From Streptomyces mirabilis (GTDB lineage: Bacteria; Actinomycetota; Actinomycetes; Streptomycetales; Streptomycetaceae): a stretch of DNA of 64,000 nucleotides. The position numbers were made by a program, and so were the translations under genes. The stretch spans positions 8,804,001 through 8,868,000 of the forward strand of contig NZ_CP074102.1 in assembly GCF_018310535.1 (NCBI RefSeq), written 5' to 3'. The notes under the pieces are model-generated. The model did no database searches. It was not told where the DNA came from and worked only from the letters and a program-made list of their open reading frames with translations. Shown in pieces: positions 53,674 through 63,100 of this stretch (position 1 is the stretch's first letter; each line of letters starts with the position of its first letter).

Positions 53674-55280
53674 GCTTGATCTTTAACGTCCGGAGTCGAA
53701 TGGTGCGTCGAACTTGATCGCTCGGTCCGGTAACTGCCGTACGCGGAAGCGGCCTTCGGCTGAACATGTGCTCCGACCAAGGAACACACACGTCCAGCAC
53801 GAAGGCCGTGAGGATGAGTCTGCTGCATCACGCTGTCCGGCGAGAGCCGTTGGCGCAACTGTCATGCTTCCGGGGCGAGTTCTACTCCTGTCTGACCGCT
53901 CGTTCGGACGCGTTGTTCGAGCTGGCTGATGCCGTTCTGTGCGGTGACGGGCCGGTGAGGTCGCTGGCCGAGCTGTCGCTGGTGGGTGAACACCGCCGCG
54001 GCCATGGCGGGCTCTACGCCGCCCTGGCCCGTGGACGCATCGACGCCGGCCGGCTGCGGCGGGCACTGGCCGAAGTGCCACTGCCGCGGGCTGCCGACGG
54101 CCGGCTGGTCCTGGCCGTCGACGTCACCTGCTGGCTGCGGCCCGATGCCCACACCTCACCACAGCGGATCCTGTGCCACACCTACGGCCGGGGCAAGGAC
54201 CAGCACATCCCCGTCCCCGGCTGGCCCTACTCGATCATCTGCGCACTCGAGCCAGGCCGCAGCTCATGGACCGCACCCCTGGACGCGCTGCGCCTGGCGC
54301 CCGGCGACGACACCGCCACCGTCACCGCCCGGCAGCTGCGCGATCTGCTTCAGCGACTGATCGCAGCGGGGCAGTGGCAGACGGGCGACCCGGACATCCT
54401 CATCGTCGCGGACGCCGGATACGACGCACCCCGCCTCGGCTTCCTCCTGAGGGACCTGCCCGTGCAGGTGCTGGCCCGGATGCGTTCGGACCGCGTCCTG
54501 CGCAGAGCTGTCCCGCCCCGGCTGCCGCACACCCAGGGCCGGCCTCCCCGGCACGGCAGCGAGTTCGTCTTCGGACAGCCCGACACCTGGGACACCCCGG
54601 ACACCGAAACCGTCACCGACACACGCCTCTACGGCACCGCCACCGCTCGTTCCTGGAACCGGCTCCACCCCAAACTGACCCACCGCTCCTCCTGGGCCGC
54701 AGCCGACGGCACCCTCCCGATCGTCGAGGGGACCGTGATCCGCCTGGACATCGACCACCTGCCCAGCGGAGCAACCCCCAAGCCCGTCTGGCTGTGGTGG
54801 TCCGGCACCGACGCCACCCCGGCAGACGCAGACCGCCTCTGGCAGGCCTACCTGCGGCGCTTCGACATCGAGCACACCTTCCGCCTCTTCAAACAGACCC
54901 TCGGCTGGACCTCCCCGAAGATCCGCACCCCCGAGGCAGCCGACCGATGGACCTGGCTGATCCTCGCCGCCTACACACAACTCCGTCTCGCCCGCCCACT
55001 CGCAGCCGACCTACGACGCCCCTGGGAGAAACCCAGTTCCCCGGACAGACTCACTCCTGCCCGCGTCCGCCGCGACTTCCGGCACATCCGCCCACAAGCC
55101 GCCTGCCCGGCCCAAGCACCGAAACCCTCCCGACCCGGCCCCGGACGACCACCAGGCCGAAAGAACACCCGACCCACACCCCGCCACGACGTGCACACAC
55201 CCCGCAAAACACAGCCGCCGAAGCAGAGAACGAAGAAGTCAACCACCCCACGACCCCGCCGCACAGGTTAAAGATCAAGC
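53674..55280 (+). mobile_element. IS-D: diverged relative of the 1584-bp IS
   Basis: Ends GCTTGATCTTTAACGTCCGG (53674) and complement GCTTGATCTTTAACCTGTG (55280). Same terminal words as IS-A/B/C but about 1607 bp and a different sequence inside. Left flank CTA, right flank (after the intron) TAG. Bases 53410-53673 to its left hold nothing recognisable. Confidence 0.85.
53814..55271 (+). CDS. Transposase of IS-D (NF041680-type)
   Basis: 485 residues from ATG 53814. Homologous along its length to the IS-A enzyme: FYSCLTARSDALFELADAVLCGDGPV, LVLAVDVTCWLRPDAHTS (Asp), PDILIVADAGYDAPRLGFLL (Asp), RRFDIEHTFRLFKQTLGWTSPK (Glu), LAAYTQLRLARPLAADLRRPW. The tail is longer and very basic. Many substitutions relative to IS-A show an old split between the two IS lineages. 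Complete. Confidence 0.85.
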   Translation: MSLLHHAVRREPLAQLSCFRGEFYSCLTARSDALFELADAVLCGDGPVRSLAELSLVGEHRRGHGGLYAALARGRIDAGRLRRALAEVPLPRAADGRLVLAVDVTCWLRPDAHTSPQRILCHTYGRGKDQHIPVPGWPYSIICALEPGRSSWTAPLDALRLAPGDDTATVTARQLRDLLQRLIAAGQWQTGDPDILIVADAGYDAPRLGFLLRDLPVQVLARMRSDRVLRRAVPPRLPHTQGRPPRHGSEFVFGQPDTWDTPDTETVTDTRLYGTATARSWNRLHPKLTHRSSWAAADGTLPIVEGTVIRLDIDHLPSGATPKPVWLWWSGTDATPADADRLWQAYLRRFDIEHTFRLFKQTLGWTSPKIRTPEAADRWTWLILAAYTQLRLARPLAADLRRPWEKPSSPDRLTPARVRRDFRHIRPQAACPAQAPKPSRPGPGRPPGRKNTRPTPRHDVHTPRKTQPPKQRTKKSTTPRPRRTG

Positions 55281-57328
55281 GTACGTCCAGCAGTCCGGGC
55301 GTCTTCCCAGTTCAGAAGGGGTGTGAACGATGTAACCGGACGTCAAGCTCAGGATAGCCAGCCGGTGGAAGTCCGGTCCGGGGAGACGCCAGGGTCCCCG
55401 GTAGCTGACTCCCGGCGTCGCCCGAAATGGTGGCGTCGAAGTGGAGTGACAAGCGCCTCTCGGGGGCGTGCAACCGACCAGTCCGCAACATGAAGTGAAG
55501 CCTGCAGCGTCGTCATTTAACCCCCGCCCGCGGGCGGGCCAAGGAGGAGCCGAGCCTGTGCTTGATTGGCGAAGGCCACGGAAGATGATCTCGGACCTGG
55601 AGCGGTCGTCGAAGAACCTCCCGGCGTAAGGGGCGTGGAATGGTCGGAAGGTTGTCCTGGGAACTGGAGAGAGCCTCCTCGGCCCCGGGTATTGCGGCCC
55701 GGGAAGCGTGGCCTGCCTATAACCGGCAGAACCGGGAAATGGCGGGTTGTCGAGAGGCAGTCGGAGGGGGTCGTAGTAGTGACGATCGGCGGGACAACAC
55801 AACCCGCTGGGAGCGAAGGGCCCCTGCTTCATCGACGCGATTCGAAAACAGGGAGGGACCCGGATGAGTGCCGTTACGGCTAGTTCCATCCGCCGGGAGG
55901 AAAGCGTCGCAGGACCAGTCCGCCGTCCTCTGGACAAGGTCCGAGCCTTGCAACGGACGCTTTACCGCTGTGCCGAGCAAGAACCCGAACGCCGGTTTCA
56001 CGCCCTGTATGGCCATGTCCACCGCATGGACGTTCTGAGGCGGGCGTGGGCCGGTGTGTGCGCAAACCGGGGTGCCCCCGGCGTGGACGGTACGACCGTC
56101 GACGCGGTGGAATCCTCGGGGGTGGATGCATTCCTCCAAGACCTTTCGCAGAGACTGCGGGCGCATACGTATCGTCCGTCAGTGCTGCGACGGGTCCAGA
56201 TTCCCAAACCGGGGCGGCCGGGGGAGTTCCGGCCGCTATCGATCCCCACCGTGGCGGACCGCGTGGTGATGACGGCTGCGAAACTGGTCATGGAACCAGT
56301 ATTCGAGGCCCAGTTCACCGAGGCGAGCTATGGATTCAGGCCGAAGCGGTCCGCGATCGACGCGTGCGAGGCAGTGCGTGTCGCCGCGAACCAGCGGCGG
56401 GAGTGGGTGTTCGAGGCCGATATCCGCGACTGCTTCGGCACGATCGACCATGAGGCGCTGATGGCCCAAGTGGCGCGGCGTGTGGTGGACCGGCCGATGC
56501 TGAAGCTGATCCGGGCCTGGCTGCGGATGGGAGTCCTGGTGGGCGGGGTGACCTCGCCTACCGGGGCGGGAACCCCTCAGGGCTCACCGATTTCCCCATT
56601 GCTGGCAAATATCGCGCTGCACGTTCTCGACGAGGCGTGGCAGAACGAAGGTCGCCGGCTGGGGACGTTGGTGAGGTACTGCGATGATTTCGTAGTCCTG
56701 TCGCCGACCAAGCAACGGGCCGAACAGGCCCGTGAATTGGCGGCACGAGTTCTGGAACGGCTCGGGATGCGATTGCATCCTGAGAAGACCGGCATCGTCT
56801 GCCTCACCCGAGGCGGGCAGGGCTTCGACTTTCTCGGCTTCCACCACCGGAAGATGGAATCGTGGAAATGGCGGGGCAGGTACTACTTGCAACGCTGGCC
56901 CTCGGCCAGGGCGATGCGGGTACTGCGGGACAAAGTCCGTGCGGCGACCGCTCGTTCGAAGACTGAGCGGCCGGTATCCGCCGTGGTCGCCGATCTCAAC
57001 CCGGTCCTGCGGGGCTGGTCGGCGTACTTCCGTAACGGGAACTCCGGACGGAAGTTCAACGTGGTCGACGGCTATGTCCACGAACGGCTGGCGATCTTTG
57101 CCAGCGCGAAACACGGACTTGCGGGCAGGAACTGGACCACCCGATTTACTTATGGGTGGATCACCCGGCTCGGTGTCTACCGCCTTACCGGAAACGTGCA
57201 CAGGGCAACGGCGCATGCCAGCCGGTGAACGATGTCGGAAAGCCGTGTGCGGGAGAACTGCATGCACGGTTTGAAGCGGCGGGGACTGGAAACGGGGCAT
57301 CAGCCACCGCGCCAGTCCCCGACCCTAC
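55281..57328 (+). mobile_element. Group II intron, copy 3
   Basis: 2048 bp with the same ends as copies 1 and 2, inserted directly after the right terminus of the diverged IS-D (…TTAAAGATCAAGC). 3' exon TAGTACTCC. The intron is the same although the host IS differs, so the intron reached this site independently of IS copying. Confidence 0.9.
55864..57228 (+). CDS. ltrA: Group II intron reverse transcriptase/maturase
   Basis: 454 residues, identical to the proteins at 40548 and 45864, with FEADIRDCFG, YCDDFVVL and GIIM motifs. Intact. Confidence 0.95.
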   Translation: MSAVTASSIRREESVAGPVRRPLDKVRALQRTLYRCAEQEPERRFHALYGHVHRMDVLRRAWAGVCANRGAPGVDGTTVDAVESSGVDAFLQDLSQRLRAHTYRPSVLRRVQIPKPGRPGEFRPLSIPTVADRVVMTAAKLVMEPVFEAQFTEASYGFRPKRSAIDACEAVRVAANQRREWVFEADIRDCFGTIDHEALMAQVARRVVDRPMLKLIRAWLRMGVLVGGVTSPTGAGTPQGSPISPLLANIALHVLDEAWQNEGRRLGTLVRYCDDFVVLSPTKQRAEQARELAARVLERLGMRLHPEKTGIVCLTRGGQGFDFLGFHHRKMESWKWRGRYYLQRWPSARAMRVLRDKVRAATARSKTERPVSAVVADLNPVLRGWSAYFRNGNSGRKFNVVDGYVHERLAIFASAKHGLAGRNWTTRFTYGWITRLGVYRLTGNVHRATAHASR

Positions 57329-57406
57329 TAGTACTCCAGCAGGATTTCGCTGTCTGACCTGGTCTTTCGCCGGGTGGCGGGAGTGTAGCGGGACTCTGAA
57401 GGTGCA

Positions 57407-57431
57407 GGGGCGGTCTCACGGAGACCGCCCC
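57407..57431. terminator. Hairpin downstream of the IS701-type transposase
   Basis: GGGGCGGTCTC and GAGACCGCCCC are perfect 11-bp arms with loop ACG. It is 77 bases beyond the transposase stop. Likely intrinsic terminator without a U-tract. Confidence 0.6.
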
Positions 57432-57507
57432 TCGAACGTGCGACAACGCCGCAGGTAGTGACAGCGGCGGGCGACTGCTTGGCGTCGGCGGCGCCAGTTC
57501 GACCAGC

Positions 57508-58400
57508 TCAGCGCGTGGTGTCGTCTTCGGTGTCCGCGCAGGTGCGGGGGCAGGGGACGACAAGCTGCCAGGAGTCGCCGAACCTCCGCCACTGTGAGCG
57601 CGACGGCCCCGGTCGTCTCACTGGTTGCACCCCCTTTTCCCCGGCCTGGTGTGCTGTGGCGGCCAGGAAGGCGTGCGCGAGCATGGCCAGGGTGACGTGC
57701 CGATACCAGCCCACGTAGCGGCGGACCTCGTACTGGTCCAGGCCGCACTCGTTCTTCGCGGTCTGGAAACACTCCTCGATCGCCCAGCGTGCCCCGGCGA
57801 CGCACACCAACTCCTGGACCGTGGTCTCCAGGGGCGCGTAGGCGAGGTAGTAGGCGATCTCGTCGGGCTTGCTGATGCTGCGCCGGGCCAGCGCCCATCG
57901 CATCCGGTGAGGGACCTCGCCCTGGTAGTCGAATTCGGCGACGGCCGGCAGCCGCACCGCCGCCCAATGATAGACGCGGGGTCCCTTCGCGCCGTCGCCG
58001 CATGAGACCTTCTCCCACGCCTCGTCGGGGGCCTGCGCGAACAGACCCTCGATCCGGGAACACCCCACGCTGAACTGGGACTTGGGAACGGCCAGCACGT
58101 AGCCGGTGCCCGACTGTTCCAACAGTCGGCGGAAGCGGTTGTCCTGCCCGTAGGCGGAATCCGCAGTGACCCATGCGATGGGCAGCGGCGAGGCGAGGGC
58201 CCGCAGCACCATGTGTCGGGCCAGTTCGCCCTTGGTGGCGAACTCCCGCTCGTCAGGGACCTTTGCGGTGCGGCAGCGTTCTCGGTCCTCGGTCCAGGAC
58301 TTCGGGAGATACAGGTCGCGATCGACCAGGGCGCGGCCGCGGGCAGTGGCGTAGGCGGCGAAGACGCCGATCTGGCAGTTCTCGGTGCGGCCGGGGGCCC
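57508..58400 (-). pseudogene. IS701-type transposase lacking its N-terminus
   Basis: The minus frame reads ENCQIGVFAAYATARGRALVDRDLYLPKSWTEDRERC, LPIAWVTADSAYGQDNRFRRLLE (second Asp), YVLAVPKSQFS, CVAGARWAIEECFQTAKNECGLDQYEVRRYVGWYRHVTLAMLAHAFL (Glu). The N-terminal part with the first Asp is gone where ISAzo13 DNA begins. The long open frame beyond 58400 is a chance continuation through foreign DNA. C-terminal tail QPVRRPGPSRSQWRRF is usual for this group. Dead. Confidence 0.85.
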
Positions 58401-59127
58401 GTATTTCAATAACTGTCAGCGACGGGTTTCCGCGGGGGTTGTTCGGGCGTGTAGCTGTTCCAATGTGCGGGCGGGCGATCCGGGTATCGGCGTGACGAGG
58501 ATCCGGTGCAGGTCCAGGAGCCGTTTTGCGTCCTGGTACTGGATGGACAGGTTGGTGCGGTTGACGCCCAGTAGTTGGGCCAGGAAGGTCATGGTCACCG
58601 CTCTGCGGCGGCGCAGGATGGCTGCCAGGAGCCGGTGGGTGTGGTCCACACTGCTGGTCTGTGGGTGGCGGTAGCTGCGCGGGCGGTGGAAGCGTCGCTG
58701 GAATGCTGCCTCGGCCATGGCGTCCCAGAATGGCTCCGAGACCGCCACTAAATGCTCGAAGGCGGTTCGTGACATGCCGGTCAGGGCCGGATCGGTGAGC
58801 ATCGCGGTCAGGGCCGGGTCGGTCCGGTGTGTCGTTGTCGGCGCGTCTGGCGCTCGCGGTGGAACGGGAGACAGTGTGTAGTTCCAGTCGCCGTGGAAGG
58901 TGTTGGGTGTGATCGGAAGGGTGTGGAACTCGGCGGGTGTGACGCTGATGCCGAGGTCGTAGTTGCCTGTGTCCAGTTCGGCCCCGATGGTCAGGCCGGT
59001 CTTGGTTGTTGTGGCGGCGATGGTCTCGAGGACGACCTGGTAGCTGGTCAGCGGCCGCCCCCGCCAGTTCGCGGTGATGTGACAGAACATCCGGTGCTCT
59101 ATCTTGTTCCACTTCGAAGTCCCCGGC

Positions 59128-60571
59128 CAATGCCGTTGCTTGACTACTGGACTATCGCGGTGTGCAGCGTGATGGCCTTGGCTGTGATCCGCCGTGTCGG
59201 TTGCCGGTCCCGGGTGTTGATCCGGTAGGAGAGCTTCGAGGAGTACTTCGAGTCCGGCCGTTTGAGGTGCCGGTCCGCCTCGCGCAGGCGCCTGGCGCCG
59301 TTGTCGAGCTTCCGGCGCACCTTCGCCGCCAGCACAGCCAGGAACTTCTTGATCTTCTTGGGCGTATCCGCGCACTGCCGGACCACGCTGCGCCGCGTGT
59401 GCTTGAGGACCTTGACGAACGAGACCCGGTCCGGGTTGATGCCGTTGTCGTCGGCCAGACACATGATGACCCGCGTGAGGCAGTGGTGCACGACCAGGTG
59501 CGCCCAGACCTCCTGCCGCACCAGATCCGGGTCTCCCGAGCGCAGGACCTCGACCGGCCCGCGCTGGAACGTCTTGATCTGCCGGAACGCCGACTCCGCC
59601 TCCCACCTCGCATGGTAAAGCGCTGCCAACTCCGCCGCCGGATACGCAACCGGGTCCAACAGATCGGTCAACAGCCTGACCACTTCGCCGCCGTCGACGC
59701 GGTACTCGATCACCCGGACCAGCACCCCGCCAGGATGCGCGCCCTTCTGCCCGCCCAGGTTCATCCTCCCCAGGTAGGTCCCGTCGGGCAGATACTCAAC
59801 CGGCCGGTGCGCCACCGGCGAGCGAGCCCGGATCAGCAGATGGGCCCCGAATCCGAGATAGGCCTTCCATAACTCGACCCCAGGGAAGCCCCGGTCCATG
59901 ATGACGAGCATCTTGCTCGCCGAGGTCGCCAGAGTGATCGCCAACTCCCGCTCACCGCCGCTGAATCCGCCCACCGCCGCGTCGATCTGCGCGTGCGTGC
60001 CACACTCGGTCAGTGTCACCACCCGCACTTGAGGGAACCCCGCCGGCTGGCCGTTCTTGACCGGCCCACCGAACGCGGCCCGGTTGGCCGGTGTGTCCGG
60101 CGCGTCCAGCACGAACCCGTCCACCGCGGCCAGCCGCATCCCGCGGTAGAAGGAGCCCTCCAGGCCGACCGGGGCCAACGGGTCGGCCAGCTCGCGGAAG
60201 ACAGCCTCCAGGACCAGCGGTCCCAGACGCCTGCGCGCCCGCGTGAACGAGGACTTGTTCGGGATGCTCCCGCTCAACTCCCGAATACAGCCCACCAGTT
60301 GCTCCGCCACATCGTCATAGGAGTCCTGCTGGAACAGCGCCAGGGCAAGCGTGAAGTAGACCATGAACCCGGCCGGCAGCGCGCCGGGCTTCTTGTCCCG
60401 GACCCGGCACTTCTCCAGCACCTCGCCGACCAGTTCCGGAGTCACCCACCGGGTCACCACCCCCAGTCGCACATGATCGGACAACCCCACCCAAGGATGC
60501 ATGCCGGGCCCAACGACCGCGCTCCTCCGGCGTCACCACGAATTGCTTGACGAGTTCAAGCAACGGCATTG
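59128..60571 (-). mobile_element. IS4-family insertion sequence
   Basis: Ends CAATGCCGTTGCTTGA (59128) and exact complement ending 60571. Flanked by the 10-bp direct repeat AGTCCCCGGC (59118-59127 and 60572-60581), within the 9-12 bp typical of IS4. Length 1444 bp. Confidence 0.95.
59144..60502 (-). CDS. IS4-family transposase
   Basis: 452 residues from ATG 60502. Family order: LSDHVRLGVVTRWVTPELVGEVLEKC, GCIRELSGSIPNKSSFTRARRRLG, MRLAAVDGFVLDAPDTPANRAAFG (Asp), KMLVIMDRGFPGVELWKAYL (Asp), and the YREK signature YHARWEAESAFRQIK with the spacing Y-2-R-3-E-6-K. Complete; the clean target duplication and full frame indicate a recent and probably active element. Confidence 0.95.
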   Translation of the reverse strand: MHPWVGLSDHVRLGVVTRWVTPELVGEVLEKCRVRDKKPGALPAGFMVYFTLALALFQQDSYDDVAEQLVGCIRELSGSIPNKSSFTRARRRLGPLVLEAVFRELADPLAPVGLEGSFYRGMRLAAVDGFVLDAPDTPANRAAFGGPVKNGQPAGFPQVRVVTLTECGTHAQIDAAVGGFSGGERELAITLATSASKMLVIMDRGFPGVELWKAYLGFGAHLLIRARSPVAHRPVEYLPDGTYLGRMNLGGQKGAHPGGVLVRVIEYRVDGGEVVRLLTDLLDPVAYPAAELAALYHARWEAESAFRQIKTFQRGPVEVLRSGDPDLVRQEVWAHLVVHHCLTRVIMCLADDNGINPDRVSFVKVLKHTRRSVVRQCADTPKKIKKFLAVLAAKVRRKLDNGARRLREADRHLKRPDSKYSSKLSYRINTRDRQPTRRITAKAITLHTAIVQ

Positions 60572-61516
60572 AGTCCCCGGCGGTAGGTGACAGACCGTGA
60601 TCTCCAGGCCGCTCTCTCGTGCGAAGGCGGCCAGGTTGCTTTTCCAGGTCCAGCGCCGGGGGTCGTTGGAGCCGCCGGAGTCGGCGGTGATCAGGAGCCT
60701 GCCGGCATTCGGGTGGTCCGCCTGTCCGCGGTGCTGCCACCAGCGTCGGATGGACTCCACCGCGAACTGGGCGGTGTCGTGGTCGGTGCCGACGTTGACC
60801 CATCCGGTGTTGTTGGCGATGTCGTAGATCCCGTAGGGGATCGCCATGGGCTGGTCGTTGGTGGTGAACGTGTGGCAGTCCACCTTGATCGCGTTCTTGC
60901 CCGGCCGCCAGGTGCGACCGGGCCGGTCCCGGTTGCCGAGCCATTCCTTGGCCTTGGTGTCGACGCTGATCACCGGCTGGGCGTCGTTGAGGAACTCGGC
61001 GGCGGTGGCATTGAGGTGGGTGAACTGGGCATCGCGGTCCGGATGCCTGATGCCCTCCGTCGTCTTCGCGGTTCCCTGCAGGCTGTAGCCCAGGGTATGC
61101 AGCAGGTGTCCGACGGTTGAAGCGCTGACCGGGTGGCCCTGTGCGGTGAGGGCCGAGGCCAGGGCCCGTAACGACAGCGTGGTCCACCGCAACGGGGAGA
61201 CGGCGTCGCCTCGGGTGTGCGGCTCGATCAGCGACTCCAGCGCGGGCAGCAGACCAGGGTCGGTGACTGTCAGCCGCTTGCGGCCCGCACCTGGAGCCCG
61301 GACCCGCAGGGTCGGTGAGGAGTAACCGGCCAACTCGGCAATACCTCGCGCGATGGTTGCAGTGCTGGTGCCGGAGGCGGCGGCGACCCGGACGATCCCG
61401 CCGCGGCCGAGGGCCGTCGCCTCACTGGCCAGGTACAACCGACGGCGGCGCTCATCGAAGTGCGGCAGGATCTGATCGAACTTGGCCCGCAGAGCACGAG
61501 CGGCAACGCGGCCTGA

Positions 61517-63100
61517 GCTTGGTGTTTAACCTCGGCCGTTCACCTGACCCGCTGATCTTGGTTCGTTCCCGGGACAGCAGGACGGCCGTTCTTCACGCTT
61601 CGAGGTGTCGAGCAACGTCGCGTGAAGGAACGGCCGCTGGTGAAGAGTCTCGCCCCTGAACAGTCCGCCGACGCCGCGTTGGGCGTCCTGTCCCACTTTC
61701 GTGTCCAGTTCTACGACTGTCTCTACACCCGGGCGGATGCGCTCTTCGAGCTCGCCGACGCGGTGCTGTGCTCGGACGGCCCGGTCACCTCGCTGGTCGA
61801 GTTGACGCTCACGGCCGAGCACCGGCGCGGGCACGGAGCGATGTACGACGCGGTCAATCACGGCTGGCTGGAGCCGCGCCGCCTGCGCAGGCTGCTGGCC
61901 TCCACGCCGCTGCCGCGTGCCGCCGACGGGCGGATCGTGCTCGCGGTGGACGTGAGCAACTGGCTGCGTCCCGACGCCCCCACCAGCCCGGAGTTGCTGT
62001 TCTGCCACGTCTACGGGCGGGGCCGCAGCGCGGATCAGTTCATCCCCGGCTGGCCCTACTCCTTCGTTGCCGCGCTGGAGACGGGACGCACGTCCTGGAC
62101 GGCTGTGCTGGACGCGATCCGGCTGGGGCCGTGCGACGATGCCACCGCGGTGACCGCCAGCCAGCTGCGCGAGGTGGTCACCCGGCTGGTGCACGCCGGG
62201 CAGTGGCGGCCGGGCGACGCGGACATCCTCGTCGTCATGGACACCGGCTACGACGTCACCCGTCTTGCCTATGTCCTGGCCGACCTGCCCGTCGAGCTGG
62301 TCGGCCGGCTCCGCTCGGACCGCGTCATGCTCCGGGACGCCGGCCCACGCCGCTCCACCCCGCGCGGCGGACAGCCCCGCAAGCACGGCGGCGTCCTCAC
62401 CTTCTCCAAGCCGGAGTCCTGGCACACCCCTGACCAGGCCACCACGTGCGACACCACCCGCTACGGCACAGCCGAAGCCCTCGCCTGGGACCGGATGCAC
62501 CCCCGGTTACAGGCCCGTGGCCCCTGGCTCGATCACTGCGGTGAACTCCCTCTGCTCCACGGCACGTTGATCCGGCTGAAGGTTGAGCACCTGCCCGGTG
62601 ACCGTGACCCGAAGCCGGTATGGCTGTGGTCCTCACGCACCGGCATGACCGGCGAAGACGTCAACCTGCGCTGGCAGGCGTTCCTTCGCAGATTCGATCT
62701 TGAACATACCTTCCGACTGTTCAAGCAGACCCTGGGCTGGACCGTCCCCAAGGTCCGCGATCCGCACACGGCCGACCTGTGGACGTGGCTGATCATCGCC
62801 GCCCACACCCAGCTCCGCCTTGCCCGGCCCCTCGCCGAGGACCTTCGTCGGCCCTGGGAGCGGCCGGCGCAACCTCGTCGCCTCACCCCTGCCCGGGTTC
62901 GGCGGGGGTTCCGCCACCTCCGCGTGAAGACCGCCCGTCCCGCCGACGTGCCCAGACCCTCCAAGCCCGGACCCGGACGCCCACCCGGTTCAAAGAACCG
63001 CAGGTCAGCCCCACGTCACGAGCCTGGAAAGACCGTGAAACGAATCGAAACCCTCACCGAACACGTCCGCCTGAAACAGCAGCGAGGTTAATGATCAAGC
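61517..63100 (+). mobile_element. IS-C: third copy of the 1584-bp IS
   Basis: Same ends and length as IS-A and IS-B. Left flank TGA (61514-61516), inside the start of the ISAzo13 transposase. Right end …TTAATGATCAAGC at 63100 runs directly into group II intron copy 4. Confidence 0.9.
61622..63091 (+). CDS. Transposase of IS-C
   Basis: 489 residues from GTG 61622, identical to the IS-A and IS-B proteins. Intact. Confidence 0.85.
   Translation: MKERPLVKSLAPEQSADAALGVLSHFRVQFYDCLYTRADALFELADAVLCSDGPVTSLVELTLTAEHRRGHGAMYDAVNHGWLEPRRLRRLLASTPLPRAADGRIVLAVDVSNWLRPDAPTSPELLFCHVYGRGRSADQFIPGWPYSFVAALETGRTSWTAVLDAIRLGPCDDATAVTASQLREVVTRLVHAGQWRPGDADILVVMDTGYDVTRLAYVLADLPVELVGRLRSDRVMLRDAGPRRSTPRGGQPRKHGGVLTFSKPESWHTPDQATTCDTTRYGTAEALAWDRMHPRLQARGPWLDHCGELPLLHGTLIRLKVEHLPGDRDPKPVWLWSSRTGMTGEDVNLRWQAFLRRFDLEHTFRLFKQTLGWTVPKVRDPHTADLWTWLIIAAHTQLRLARPLAEDLRRPWERPAQPRRLTPARVRRGFRHLRVKTARPADVPRPSKPGPGRPPGSKNRRSAPRHEPGKTVKRIETLTEHVRLKQQRG

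Larger units (their letters stand above)
57329..58400 (-). mobile_element. IS701-type element remnant
   Basis: Contains the C-terminal two thirds of a transposase on the minus strand and, beyond its stop, a hairpin. The 5' part has been replaced at about 58400 by an ISAzo13 element. The 3' border is hidden by intron copy 3. Not the same IS701 as at 32982. Confidence 0.7.
58416..61513 (-). pseudogene. ISAzo13-family transposase, interrupted
   Basis: N-terminal block (minus strand from 61513): AKFDQILPHFDERRRRLYLASEATALGRGG, SGTSTATIARGIAEL, LRWTTLSLRALASALTAQGHPVSASTVGHLLHTLGYSLQ, PVISVDTKAKEWLGN (Asp), GRLLITADSGGSNDPRR (Asp), LEITVCHLPPG. C-terminal block from 59118: TSKWNKIEHRMFCHITANWRGRPL (Glu), TIAATTTKTGLTIGAELDTGNYDLG, FHGDWNYTLSP. 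The DDE core continues exactly across the IS4 (…CHLPPGT|SKWNKIEH…). After the core a long extra tail follows (MSRTAFEHLVAV, TFLAQLLGVNRTNLSIQYQDAKRLL). The start codon is lost to IS-C. Confidence 0.85.
58401..61516 (-). mobile_element. ISAzo13-family element, split by an IS4 element
   Basis: Two blocks (58401-59127 and 60572-61516) of one ISAzo13-type element. The left edge begins near CCCGTATTTCAATAACTGTC. The right side is cut by IS-C at 61517. Removing the IS4 and one 10-bp copy restores a single transposase frame. Confidence 0.8.

Noticed and set aside
38381..63100. Direct-repeat or CRISPR-like array formed by repeated blocks
   Set aside because: The repeats are kilobase-long IS and intron copies, not short regularly spaced units.
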